Source of the DNA: Kiritimatiellota bacterium
GTDB taxonomy: Bacteria > Verrucomicrobiota > Lentisphaeria > Victivallales > JAADHT01
Assembly: GCA_013151705.1 (NCBI GenBank)
Contig: JAADHT010000255.1
Coordinates: 1 to 7,845 of the forward strand
Direction of reading: 5' to 3'
Length of the DNA: 7,845 bases
Shown here: positions 1-6,761 of the stretch, in pieces
How the letters are laid out: each line of letters opens with the position of its first letter
How positions within the stretch are numbered: position 1 is the stretch's first letter
Notes under the pieces: generated by a model
What the model was told of the DNA's origin: nothing
Seen by the model: only the letters and a program-made list of their open reading frames with translations
Databases searched by the model: none
Position numbers and translations under genes: made by a program

Positions 1-244
1 CGCGGAGGGTTTTTCCAACACCTACCGCCGCGAGCAGACACAACGCTAGAAAAGAAAGCGCGAGCGACTGGTCCCGTACGAGTTGCATCTGCCCGCCGAT
101 GTTGCTGAATCCAGGCATGCAGGCGATAACCAGCGTGGCGCCCACGATCAACGCATGAATGATCAAGGTCAAAGGATCACCGATGATCACGTTGAAAGTG
201 TTGACCGTCACGGCGATGAACTGTCTCGACCACTTTTTCATCAT
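1..244 (-). CDS. ABC-2-type transporter permease, N-terminal fragment (cut by window edge)
   Basis: The first 81 residues are visible and the rest lies beyond the left edge. They show a short basic start (MMKKWSRQ), a helix with a TFNVIIGDP stretch, a hydrophobic span at about residues 24-43, a polar loop with the motif QLVRDQSLA at about 54-62, and a second hydrophobic span from about 61. Order and motif fit the N-terminus of ABC-2-type permeases from PVC bacteria that carry a conserved VRD-S/Q-x-LA loop. Such proteins form the inner-membrane channel of an export or envelope-remodelling ABC transporter; the substrate is unknown, and no ATPase gene is in view. The first ATG overlaps the TAA of the upstream 763-aa gene as TAATG, and a second in-frame ATG follows at once. 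No Shine-Dalgarno motif is evident, so expression probably depends on reinitiation after the upstream gene. The family assignment rests on recognition of the fragment and is fairly but not fully secure. Confidence 0.7.
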   Translation of the reverse strand, partial: MMKKWSRQFIAVTVNTFNVIIGDPLTLIIHALIVGATLVIACMPGFSNIGGQMQLVRDQSLALSFLALCLLAAVGVGKTLR

Positions 245-2535
245 TAATACATTGATTTGATGTTTTTCAGGTTGTCCAATTTTTTTCGGGCTGTTTCAAT
301 ATTCGGATCGTCCGGATGGTCTTTCTCGTTTTTGTCCAGAAAATCCTGATAGAGCTTGAGCTTCTCGTCCAGTAGTTTGATTTGCGCCGCAATCTGGTCT
401 TTCGCGTTCTTATTCGACCTCTGCAACGTTCTCCGCGAAGCATCCACCCTCCGCAATGCTTTCCGCAACGCTTTGTACGCGCCGTCAAGCGAATTCTCCG
501 AAGCGGCGGGTTCCTGCGGCTTCTCTTCTTTCGGAGTTGTCGCGAGTGGAACTATCTTAACGATTTTTTTCTTCGGGAACGGGTCTTTTTTCGGCTTGGC
601 GGGATGAGTTCCACTAGTCTTGACCCATTTAACCCCGTAAATCAGAGACGTTGTAATCACAATAAGCACGACACATACCGCGATTTGTATCAACAATCTT
701 TTTTTCTTGTGGATTTTCAATAGCTCGGGATGAAGTTCCTCCTCGTCGAGAACCGTTTTCGTAGTGGTCGCTGTTCTCGTAGGACCTTTTTTGGGAAGAG
801 GTCTTCCATTCTTGCCCAAGGGGCGTTTTGCGGGTTTTACGCCGTTTGATTTCGTTTTATCCTTCGATCCCGATTTTGCGGAATCCGTTTTCGCGCCGGA
901 AGAAGCGTCCCCGTCTTTTTGCGAGTCTTTCCCATTAGAGGAATCAGACGGCTCATCGTCATTCTCTCTCTTCTTTTTCTTCGGATACGGCAACGGGGAA
1001 AGTCCTTTCCCTTTTTTGTTTTTCCCTCCGAAAGAGGGGCGTTGCCCGAATGGAGACTGTCTTTTCTTTTCGGTATCGTCGGCTTTATCGCCCTTCAAGG
1101 CTTCGTCCTTCCCGGCGTCGTCGCCTTTCGCGTCTTCGGATTCCCCGTCCTTTTTGTCGGATTCGTCCTTCGAACCGGCGTCTTTCACGCCATCGTCGGC
1201 TTTGTCGCCCTTCGATTTGTCGATTCCCTCGCTTTTGACGGCTGCCGTCGCTAGAGCCGCGGCGCTGAGAGCGGCGGTTTCAGCGAGCCTTCGTTGCTCC
1301 TCCAACTCCTTGCGCTGTTTCTCAAGCTCCTCTCTGTCTTTGCGTATTTTCTCACGTTCGGCTTCCAACGCTTCAAGTCTGGCCTTCTCGGCCTCCTCTC
1401 TGGCCGCTTCCTCCGCGAGTCTCTTTTCCTCTTCGGCTTTGATTCTAGCAGCTTCCTCCGCCGCTTTCCTCGCAACCTCCTCCGCGGCTTTTTTGGCGGC
1501 TTCCTCCGCCATTTTCTGAACCTCCTCCGCCGTTCTTTTAGCAGTCTCATCGGCTATTGCCCTGGCCCTCTCCTCGGCTTCGATTTTTGAGTTTTTAGCC
1601 GCCTCGAGCTCGGCTTGGAGAGCCGCGAACTTCGCGGCTTGATCAGCGGCGGCGGTCTCCAGTTCAGGCTGATGTTTCACCGTTGGCGAGGTTTCCACCG
1701 AAGATTGCGGGGGAATGAAGCCCGATCTCGTACTGGTGTCATCAAGCGTCGGCCGGGGAGCTGGAGGCTCCGGTACGGGCATCGTCGGCGCTACTGATTG
1801 CGGCGCGGGCTGCTTGGATGGTTGAACACTTTTTTTCTTTCCAAACTTCTGCGGCGCCGAACCCTTCTTTTTGATTTGAAACCCCTGTTTTTTCTTGAGG
1901 ATGGGAGCGGCGGCGGGTTGAGGCGGTTGAACAGGCGATGGTTGCGCCGCCGGCTGTTCAGGTCGCACCGCCGGAGGAATGGGGGTTGACGATGGCACGG
2001 AAGCCGCGGGGGGAGCGCTCTGAGACGCTGAAGTCGAGGTCGCCGACACCTTTTTTCCACCGATCGAAAAAGACTTCTTTTTAGACTGTTTATTTACTAT
2101 TTTCCCCTTCATCGGGGGTTTCACGCCGGGAGACGAAGGCGACGCTGGCTGAACGGAAACAGGGGCGACCGGCTGAACGGGAACAGGTGCGACCGGCGCG
2201 GGCGAGACGGGTCTTGCGGGCGCTGCCGCGCCGGGCGAGACGGCGCCTCCGGAAAAGGGTTTATATTGGCCTGTCGAGACGGATGATGTAAGCATTCCAC
2301 CAAATCCCAAGTCAACGGCCTGCGCGACTTTGATGTCTCCGGGAATATCCTGCAGTTCATCGCGGGGTATCGCGATAGTAGCGTCCTCGTCGAGTTCGTA
2401 TGGAGCCGGTTCGTTTGGCGAGTTCAAAGGAAGCATTATTCCGCCGCATTGCGGACAATCGAATTGCTCGTAGTGTTCATCGAGTTCACCAACCACGTTG
2501 CAAGACTGGCATTGGTATTGATATTCTTCGCTCAT
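244..2535 (-). CDS. Zinc-ribbon, coiled-coil, single-span membrane protein of unknown function
   Basis: This 763-aa protein has a clear modular layout. A four-cysteine zinc ribbon sits at the N-terminus (Cys9, Cys12, Cys27, Cys30; CQSC and CPQCG). An acidic patch follows, then a long Pro/Ala/Val/Ser-rich region (about 95-290) broken by lysine-rich motifs at 152-162, 214-224 and 232-235. A highly charged Ala/Glu/Lys/Arg coiled coil resembling TolA occupies about 295-420. A Lys/Asp/Ser/Gly-rich disordered stretch covers about 435-590. One membrane span lies at about 614-634, preceded by KIHKKKR. The tail contains a second helical, probably coiled-coil segment (about 682-760). The basic flank predicts a cytoplasmic N-terminus and an extracytoplasmic tail. 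I do not recognise a named family; the zinc ribbon suggests protein or nucleic-acid contact, and the architecture suggests a scaffold. Its ATG overlaps the ileS stop as ATGA. An AAGGAG at 2549-2554 lies 13 bases upstream, a long spacing. The permease start overlaps its own stop. The reading frame is intact. Confidence 0.85.
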   Translation of the reverse strand: MSEEYQYQCQSCNVVGELDEHYEQFDCPQCGGIMLPLNSPNEPAPYELDEDATIAIPRDELQDIPGDIKVAQAVDLGFGGMLTSSVSTGQYKPFSGGAVSPGAAAPARPVSPAPVAPVPVQPVAPVSVQPASPSSPGVKPPMKGKIVNKQSKKKSFSIGGKKVSATSTSASQSAPPAASVPSSTPIPPAVRPEQPAAQPSPVQPPQPAAAPILKKKQGFQIKKKGSAPQKFGKKKSVQPSKQPAPQSVAPTMPVPEPPAPRPTLDDTSTRSGFIPPQSSVETSPTVKHQPELETAAADQAAKFAALQAELEAAKNSKIEAEERARAIADETAKRTAEEVQKMAEEAAKKAAEEVARKAAEEAARIKAEEEKRLAEEAAREEAEKARLEALEAEREKIRKDREELEKQRKELEEQRRLAETAALSAAALATAAVKSEGIDKSKGDKADDGVKDAGSKDESDKKDGESEDAKGDDAGKDEALKGDKADDTEKKRQSPFGQRPSFGGKNKKGKGLSPLPYPKKKKRENDDEPSDSSNGKDSQKDGDASSGAKTDSAKSGSKDKTKSNGVKPAKRPLGKNGRPLPKKGPTRTATTTKTVLDEEELHPELLKIHKKKRLLIQIAVCVVLIVITTSLIYGVKWVKTSGTHPAKPKKDPFPKKKIVKIVPLATTPKEEKPQEPAASENSLDGAYKALRKALRRVDASRRTLQRSNKNAKDQIAAQIKLLDEKLKLYQDFLDKNEKDHPDDPNIETARKKLDNLKNIKSMY
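2148..2195. repeat. 24-bp tandem duplication inside the zinc-ribbon protein gene
   Basis: Two adjacent 24-base units (2148-2171 and 2172-2195) differ at only two positions. On the minus strand each encodes the eight-residue unit PVAPV(P/S)VQ in the proline-rich linker. The unit length is a multiple of three, so the frame is kept. This looks like a recent slippage or unequal-crossover expansion of a flexible spacer rather than a regulatory repeat. Confidence 0.85.
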
Positions 2536-5500
2536 AATACTGTTTTCACTCCTTCTATATTTCTGACATTCAGCAGCACGCTCGAACCATTTATTTCGGT
2601 TTCGACAACACCTTCCCCGCCAACCTCGATGGCATCGTTGGATACGATGTCTATCGCCAATGTTTCATTACGAATGTAGTCGCCGAATTCCTCTATTGAA
2701 TTTCGAAGCGCCGTATCATGCGCGTTATAGAATATATCTATTCTGTCGGAAACTTCAAACGCGAAGTCCTTTCTGATATTCTGAACGCGACTGACCAACT
2801 CCCGCGCCAATCCCTCTTTTTTGAGAGCGTCCGTCAAATTAGCGTCAAGCGCCACGGTCAAATGGTTGTTGGTGGCCACGCACATTCCTGGACGTTCGTC
2901 GCGTTGCAATATGACATCGTCAAGCGAGATGTCCAATTCGCCATCCGGCAGTTGCAGAGACATGCGGCCGTCGCGCGTCAACGCCTCCACTCCGCTTCCG
3001 TCCAAAGCGGAGATGGCGGCGGCCGCGAATTTCATTCGTTTCCCGAGTTTGGGACCCAATGATTTGAAATTCGCTTTAACCGACAAGGTTACCAGCTCCG
3101 AATCGTCCTCGTTGACATCGACTTTTTTGACATTCAGCTCTTCCGCTATTATTTCCGAAGTTCCCTCCAAAAGCCTCCTGTCGTCTGGATTGGAAGCCAC
3201 GACCAAGACTCTGCTCAAAGGCTGGCGGACGCGGAGGGATCGTTGCGCCCTGAGATGGCGTCCCATCGAGACGGTCTCCATCGTGAGTTCCATCTGGCGT
3301 TCGAGAGTTTCGTCCCTGCAAGCGTCGTCGCAAGCCGGATAGTCGCAAAGATGCACCGATTCGGGCATCTTTTCCGTTTTCAGATTACGATACATTTCCT
3401 CTGTGATGAAAGGAATGAACGGAGCCGCCGTCTGACAGAAACGGATGAGGACGAAATGCAATGTCGCGTACGCGTCCTTTTTATCGGCATCGTTCTGACT
3501 CTTCCAAAAACGTCTCCGGCTTCTTCGTATGTACCAGTTGGTGAGGTCGTCCACGAATTTCTCGAATCGGTTAGCGGCCTTCTGCAGGTTGTAGGCGTCC
3601 ATATTCTCGGTTATCTCTCCAATCATCTGGGAAAGGGAGGATAGAATCCATCTGTCAAGGGAATTCGTTGGCTTTTCCGGAGGCGTCGGATTCTCCGCGG
3701 GCGTCCAACCGTCCAGATTCGCGTATGTTACGAAAAAACTGTACGCGTTCCAAACCGGAATCAGGACACCGCGCAGCTCTTCTTTGACGGCATCCTCCGA
3801 AAATTTTAGATCCTCGCCTCTGACGACGGGCGAACCAAGGAAGAAAAGCCTTAGCGCGTCGGCTCCGAGAGATTCGAAGACGTCAACCGGATCAGGATAG
3901 TTTTTTTTGCGTTTCGACATTTTTTGGCCGTCTTCGGCTAGAATCAGTCCGTTCACCACCACGTTGCTGAACGCCGGCTTGTCGAAAAGCGCCGCCCCCA
4001 AAACAACTAGAGTGTAAAACCAGCCGCGGGTCTGATCCAATCCCTCCGCGATGAAATCGGCCGGAAAATTCGACTCGAACTCCGATTGGTTCTCAAAAGG
4101 ATAGTGTTTTTGGGCGTAAGGCATGGAGCCGCTCTCGAACCAGCAATCCAACACCTCGGGAATTCTCCTCAACGGCTCGCCTCCGGTCGGAGAGGGCACC
4201 TCCAAATCGTCGATGAAATGTTTGTGGATATCACTGATTTGTTTTCCGGTGAGGTTTTCAAGTTCCTTGACCGATCCCACGCAAATTGTCTCTCCGGCCT
4301 CGTTGCGCCACACCGGGAGAGGATTCCCCCAATAACGACTGCGGCTGATCGACCAGTCCCTGGCGTTTTCCAGCCATTTGCCGAAACGACCGTCGCGGAT
4401 ATGACTCGGCATCCAATTTATCTGTTTGTTGGCGGCGATCATCTTTTCTTTTATCGGAGCAATATTCACGAACCAGGTTGAAACCTCTCGGTAGATCAGG
4501 GGAGCGTCGTCGCGCCAGCAATGCGGATAGTTGTGTTTCACCACCCCTCGGTGGATCAACGCCTCTTCCTCTTTGAGTCGGCGAATAATGTCCTTGTCGG
4601 TCTCTTTCACGTATCGGCCGGCGTAGTCGGGCACTTCGGAAGTGAATTTGCATTCGGCGTCGATCGGACACACAGCCGGCACGTTGTGTTCTTTGGCGAC
4701 GGCCGCGTCGTCCTCCCCGAACCCGGGCGCGGCGTGCACGATTCCAGTGCCGTCCTCCGTGTTGACGTGGTTTCCCGGTATTATTTTGAAAGCGCCTTGT
4801 TCCGCGAGATTCGCGAAATACGGAAACAGCGGCTGGTATTTGGCTCCGGTCAATTCAGCTCCGGTCATCACACCCAAAACATCAATTGCGTCCGTGTCGG
4901 AATAATATGTGGCGAGTCTCGATTCCGCCAGAATATACTCGTTGGCGCCGTCTCTCACTCTGACGTACCGAATATCCGGACCGACCGTCAAAGCCATATT
5001 GGACGGCAACGTCCATGGCGTCGTGGTCCAGGCGAGATAGAATAGATTGGGATTTTCAACGTCTCTGAAACGAACGGTTATGGCCGGGTCCGCCACTTCC
5101 ATATAGCCTTGGTTGGCCTCGAAATTCGAAAGGGGGGTGGAACATCTCGGGCAATACGGAAGGATGCGGTTTCCCTCGTAGACCAAACCCTGATCCCAGA
5201 GTTGCTTGAACACCCACCATATGGATTCCATATAATCCAAATCCATAGTGCGGTATCCACATTTGAAATCCACCCACCTTCCCATTCGGGTGACGATGCG
5301 CTCCCATTCGTCTGTGTAGCGTAATACTATGCTCCTGCAGGCCTCGTTGAAGTTTCCTATGCCGTATTCCTCTATCTGCTTTTTCCCGGATATCTCGAGG
5401 GTTTTCTCCATTTCGTATTCGACCGGAAGTCCATGGCAATCCCAGCCAAAAACGCGGTCGACGCGTTTTCCGCGCATTGTTTGATATCTCGGGATGACAT

Positions 5501-5696
5501 CTTTTATCGTTCCAGCCAGCAGATGCCCATAATGCGGCAGACCCGTGGCGAATGGAGGTCCGTCAAAAAAAATGAAGTCTTCGGCGTTTTCTCTATTGTC
5601 GATGGATTTCTTGAAAATCTCGTTTTCACCCCAGTATTTTAGAATCTCCCTCTCCATCATTGGTAGATTCGAAGGCGTTTTCACATTTCTAAACAT
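2532..5696 (-). CDS. ileS: Isoleucyl-tRNA synthetase, type 2 (eukaryote-like)
   Basis: This cytoplasmic class Ia enzyme attaches isoleucine to tRNA-Ile using ATP and edits mischarged valine. Full length at 1054 aa, it shows the class I signature HYGH at 55-58 and KMSKR at 592-596, followed by KNYPDP, which is characteristic of type 2/eukaryotic IleRS. The cytosolic-type block GWDCHGLPVEYEMEK lies at 84-98. The CP1 editing domain (about 180-410) has the threonine-rich AWTTTPWTLPSN at 222-233 and GTGIVHAAPGFGEDD at 316-330, so editing residues appear intact. CPRC at 182-185 is a probable metal site. The anticodon-binding helical domain spans about 678-840. The C-terminal region contains EGLARELVSRVQNIRK (961-976), typical of the type 2 tail. 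The start fits the family N-terminus. A GAGGAG overlapping the upstream TGA lies about 11 bases before the ATG. The stop overlaps the next gene as ATGA. The usual proteobacterial partner lspA is not adjacent. Confidence 0.98.
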   Translation of the reverse strand: MFRNVKTPSNLPMMEREILKYWGENEIFKKSIDNRENAEDFIFFDGPPFATGLPHYGHLLAGTIKDVIPRYQTMRGKRVDRVFGWDCHGLPVEYEMEKTLEISGKKQIEEYGIGNFNEACRSIVLRYTDEWERIVTRMGRWVDFKCGYRTMDLDYMESIWWVFKQLWDQGLVYEGNRILPYCPRCSTPLSNFEANQGYMEVADPAITVRFRDVENPNLFYLAWTTTPWTLPSNMALTVGPDIRYVRVRDGANEYILAESRLATYYSDTDAIDVLGVMTGAELTGAKYQPLFPYFANLAEQGAFKIIPGNHVNTEDGTGIVHAAPGFGEDDAAVAKEHNVPAVCPIDAECKFTSEVPDYAGRYVKETDKDIIRRLKEEEALIHRGVVKHNYPHCWRDDAPLIYREVSTWFVNIAPIKEKMIAANKQINWMPSHIRDGRFGKWLENARDWSISRSRYWGNPLPVWRNEAGETICVGSVKELENLTGKQISDIHKHFIDDLEVPSPTGGEPLRRIPEVLDCWFESGSMPYAQKHYPFENQSEFESNFPADFIAEGLDQTRGWFYTLVVLGAALFDKPAFSNVVVNGLILAEDGQKMSKRKKNYPDPVDVFESLGADALRLFFLGSPVVRGEDLKFSEDAVKEELRGVLIPVWNAYSFFVTYANLDGWTPAENPTPPEKPTNSLDRWILSSLSQMIGEITENMDAYNLQKAANRFEKFVDDLTNWYIRRSRRRFWKSQNDADKKDAYATLHFVLIRFCQTAAPFIPFITEEMYRNLKTEKMPESVHLCDYPACDDACRDETLERQMELTMETVSMGRHLRAQRSLRVRQPLSRVLVVASNPDDRRLLEGTSEIIAEELNVKKVDVNEDDSELVTLSVKANFKSLGPKLGKRMKFAAAAISALDGSGVEALTRDGRMSLQLPDGELDISLDDVILQRDERPGMCVATNNHLTVALDANLTDALKKEGLARELVSRVQNIRKDFAFEVSDRIDIFYNAHDTALRNSIEEFGDYIRNETLAIDIVSNDAIEVGGEGVVETEINGSSVLLNVRNIEGVKTVL

Positions 5697-5711
5697 TAAA
5701 GACTATTCTCC

Positions 5712-6392
5712 TCAATCAGGAACGCAGTTGGTTATTTTAGCATAAGGCAGACGCACTTTTCTAATCTCGCCATCAACCTCCATTTGGACGGAAAGCACTT
5801 CCGGCAAAACATCCACGATAGCGAGGATTTTCAGTTGCGTGCCATCGACAAGCTTCACGGTGAAAGGCCCGGCCATACTTCCATCCTCCAGTCTCGAAAT
5901 TCTCGCGAAATACTCCTGGTTCATCGCCAAAGGCGCGGCTGGCTCGGGAAACCCGCCCGTGTAAGGGTCGTCCGGTTGATCAATCTTCACGAACTCCGAT
6001 TCGGGAATGGCCGGAGAATCCTCGACAACCGTATCCTCTTCATCGGAAGCGTCGTCTTCCACGAGGGCTTCCTTTTCAACCTCCATATCGTCTTTCGGCT
6101 TGCCATCATCCACCGTGGGAACAAGATAGAAAAACAGCAACGGATAAACGACGGGCAATATCAATCCGCCGATGAAATGCAACCCGCGGTTGCGGAACTT
6201 CATCTCGGCGAACGTCATCGCCGCATAGCCGCTTCCAAAAACAAAAGCCACCGCCAGGAATATCGCGACGAGCTTGAAGGGGGACGGATCGAGACCGGAT
6301 GCCAACGCGTTGGTCCACCAACTGGAAAAATAATTCCATAAAGTCACGAACGAACCGAAAAGAAAATTGAAAATAAGCTTTAAAACATCCAT
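5712..6392 (-). CDS. Membrane protein of unknown function with acidic linker and C-terminal beta domain
   Basis: The 226-aa product starts with a hydrophobic, aromatic-rich amphipathic helix (about 3-27). Two confident membrane spans follow at about 40-60 and 71-91, separated by a basic loop (KFRNRG). Next come a strongly acidic, low-complexity linker (about 95-145, many Asp/Glu) and a C-terminal domain (about 158-226) of alternating hydrophobic strands containing VKLVDGTQLKI and ending near LPYAKITNC. That domain resembles a small beta-barrel such as the SH3-like SHD1 fold, but this is a pattern impression only. No catalytic motif or named family is recognised. A good ribosome-binding site, GGGGAG (6398-6403), lies five bases before the ATG and supports this start. 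It is the first gene of the minus-strand cluster, 15 bases ahead of ileS, and its TGA sits within the GAGGAG serving ileS. A co-transcribed envelope protein is the safest description. Confidence 0.85.
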   Translation of the reverse strand: MDVLKLIFNFLFGSFVTLWNYFSSWWTNALASGLDPSPFKLVAIFLAVAFVFGSGYAAMTFAEMKFRNRGLHFIGGLILPVVYPLLFFYLVPTVDDGKPKDDMEVEKEALVEDDASDEEDTVVEDSPAIPESEFVKIDQPDDPYTGGFPEPAAPLAMNQEYFARISRLEDGSMAGPFTVKLVDGTQLKILAIVDVLPEVLSVQMEVDGEIRKVRLPYAKITNCVPD

Positions 6393-6411
6393 TTGAGCTC
6401 CCCGTCTTCAT

Positions 6412-6432
6412 CGTCGAAAAAAAATATCGACA
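6412..6432 (-). promoter_or_regulatory. Short hairpin with U-run ahead of the 226-aa gene
   Basis: On the minus strand GTCGA and TCGAC can pair (five base pairs plus a flanking G-U) around a loop that holds most of a run of eight T (6417-6424). It ends about eight bases before the GGGGAG ribosome-binding site. It is not a canonical terminator, because the T-run is in the loop rather than after a GC-rich stem. It could instead mark the 3' end of an upstream RNA or affect ribosome access. Weak evidence. Confidence 0.25.
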
Positions 6433-6443
6433 TCTATCAAACA

Positions 6444-6549
6444 TCCGTCCCAAAACAGGCGCCTCAGCCCTTCGGACACCCACTTCTTTCGGGCGGCCTC
6501 GCAGGCTCGATATAAGTTGGCGCATGGCTGCGAAACCTTTCCGAACGGA
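6444..6549 (-). ncRNA. Candidate structured leader or small RNA upstream of the ileS cluster
   Basis: Read on the minus strand, a ten-base-pair stem forms between GGTTTCGCAG (6528-6537) and CTGCGAGGCC (6495-6504) around a 23-base loop. It is extended below a small internal loop by TTCGG (6541-6545) with CCGAA (6488-6492). A possible closing stem pairs TCCGTTC (6543-6549) with GGACGGA (6444-6450), competing with the TTCGG arm for three bases. A second TCCGAA (6471-6476) could replace the first partner of TTCGG, giving two alternative folds. Two pairs of the main stem are G-U on this strand and would be A-C mismatches on the other, so a minus-strand RNA is favoured. It starts just after a promoter-like pair and precedes the 226-aa gene. 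It matches no riboswitch, T-box, 6S or SRP pattern I know. Confidence 0.35.
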
Positions 6550-6553
6550 GTCC

Positions 6554-6582
6554 AATATACAATCGCAAATGGCGTTTAACAA
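6554..6582 (-). promoter_or_regulatory. Probable sigma-70-type promoter of the ileS cluster or leader RNA
   Basis: On the minus strand TTGTTA (6577-6582, four of six to TTGACA) and TATATT (6554-6559, five of six to TATAAT) are separated by exactly 17 bases. Transcription would begin near 6546-6549, right where the foldable leader begins, about 155 bases before the first start codon. It is the best promoter-like pair I found in the intergenic region. Confidence 0.5.
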
Positions 6583-6659
6583 GTGTTCTTTCGAGAAAAA
6601 GCTTCGGTTCGCTTGACCTCAAAAGGGAGATGGCGCTCCAAACCCATTCACGGTAAAAT

Positions 6660-6691
6660 CGCCGACGGCGCTTGACTTTCGTCAAAAACGC
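6660..6691. promoter_or_regulatory. Two adjacent dyads, possible operator or hairpin
   Basis: CGCCG-A-CGGCG (6660-6670) is an 11-base odd palindrome. Next to it TTGAC-TTTC-GTCAA (6672-6685) is a perfect five-base inverted repeat, flanked by GCG (6668-6670) and CGC (6689-6691), which can extend the stem. On the minus strand the loop reads GAAA, a GNRA tetraloop. The location between divergent genes suits a transcription-factor site or an RNA hairpin, but no regulator family can be assigned. Confidence 0.3.
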
Positions 6692-6720
6692 TTCATGTTA
6701 CCGAGCTAATCATAAAAGTC

Positions 6721-6761
6721 TGAACGAGCTCCATCAAGTCCAGGAGCCTGAGCGTCGTTCA
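6721..6761 (+). promoter_or_regulatory. Imperfect hairpin in the probable 5' leader of the sensor gene
   Basis: Outer arms TGAACGA (6721-6727) and TCGTTCA (6755-6761) are perfect inverse complements. Inner arms GCTCC (6728-6732) and GGAGC (6743-6747) continue the stem around a ten-base loop, with a seven-base bulge (6748-6754) on the 3' side. Twelve base pairs in total end 12 bases before the ribosome-binding region GGAGAAGGA (6774-6782). No U-run follows, so it is not a terminator. It could stabilise the message or bind a regulator. Confidence 0.35.

Noticed and set aside
764..1519. 251-codon open frame on the plus strand opposite the zinc-ribbon gene
   Set aside because: It mirrors the low-complexity Ala/Glu/Lys coding of the minus-strand gene, giving Ser/Phe/Leu runs with no domain pattern.
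1250..1600. Tandem DNA repeat from GCC/TCC-rich sequence
   Set aside because: The periodicity comes from Ala/Glu codons of the coiled coil; no exact repeated unit of useful length is seen beyond this coding bias.
2821..3342. 173-codon plus-strand frame inside ileS
   Set aside because: Antisense shadow of a confidently identified synthetase; composition and motifs do not resemble a protein.
4521..5045. 174-codon plus-strand frame inside ileS
   Set aside because: Antisense shadow overlapping conserved synthetase coding sequence.
6444..6549. T-box, 6S, SRP RNA or known riboswitch
   Set aside because: No T-box antiterminator core, no SRP GGAAG-CAGCC arrangement and no recognisable riboswitch core; the length is also short for 6S. 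Kept only as an unnamed candidate.
6106..6582. 158-codon minus-strand frame covering the leader and part of the 226-aa gene
   Set aside because: It needs a rare start at the putative -35 position and enters the 226-aa gene in another frame; no protein pattern is seen.
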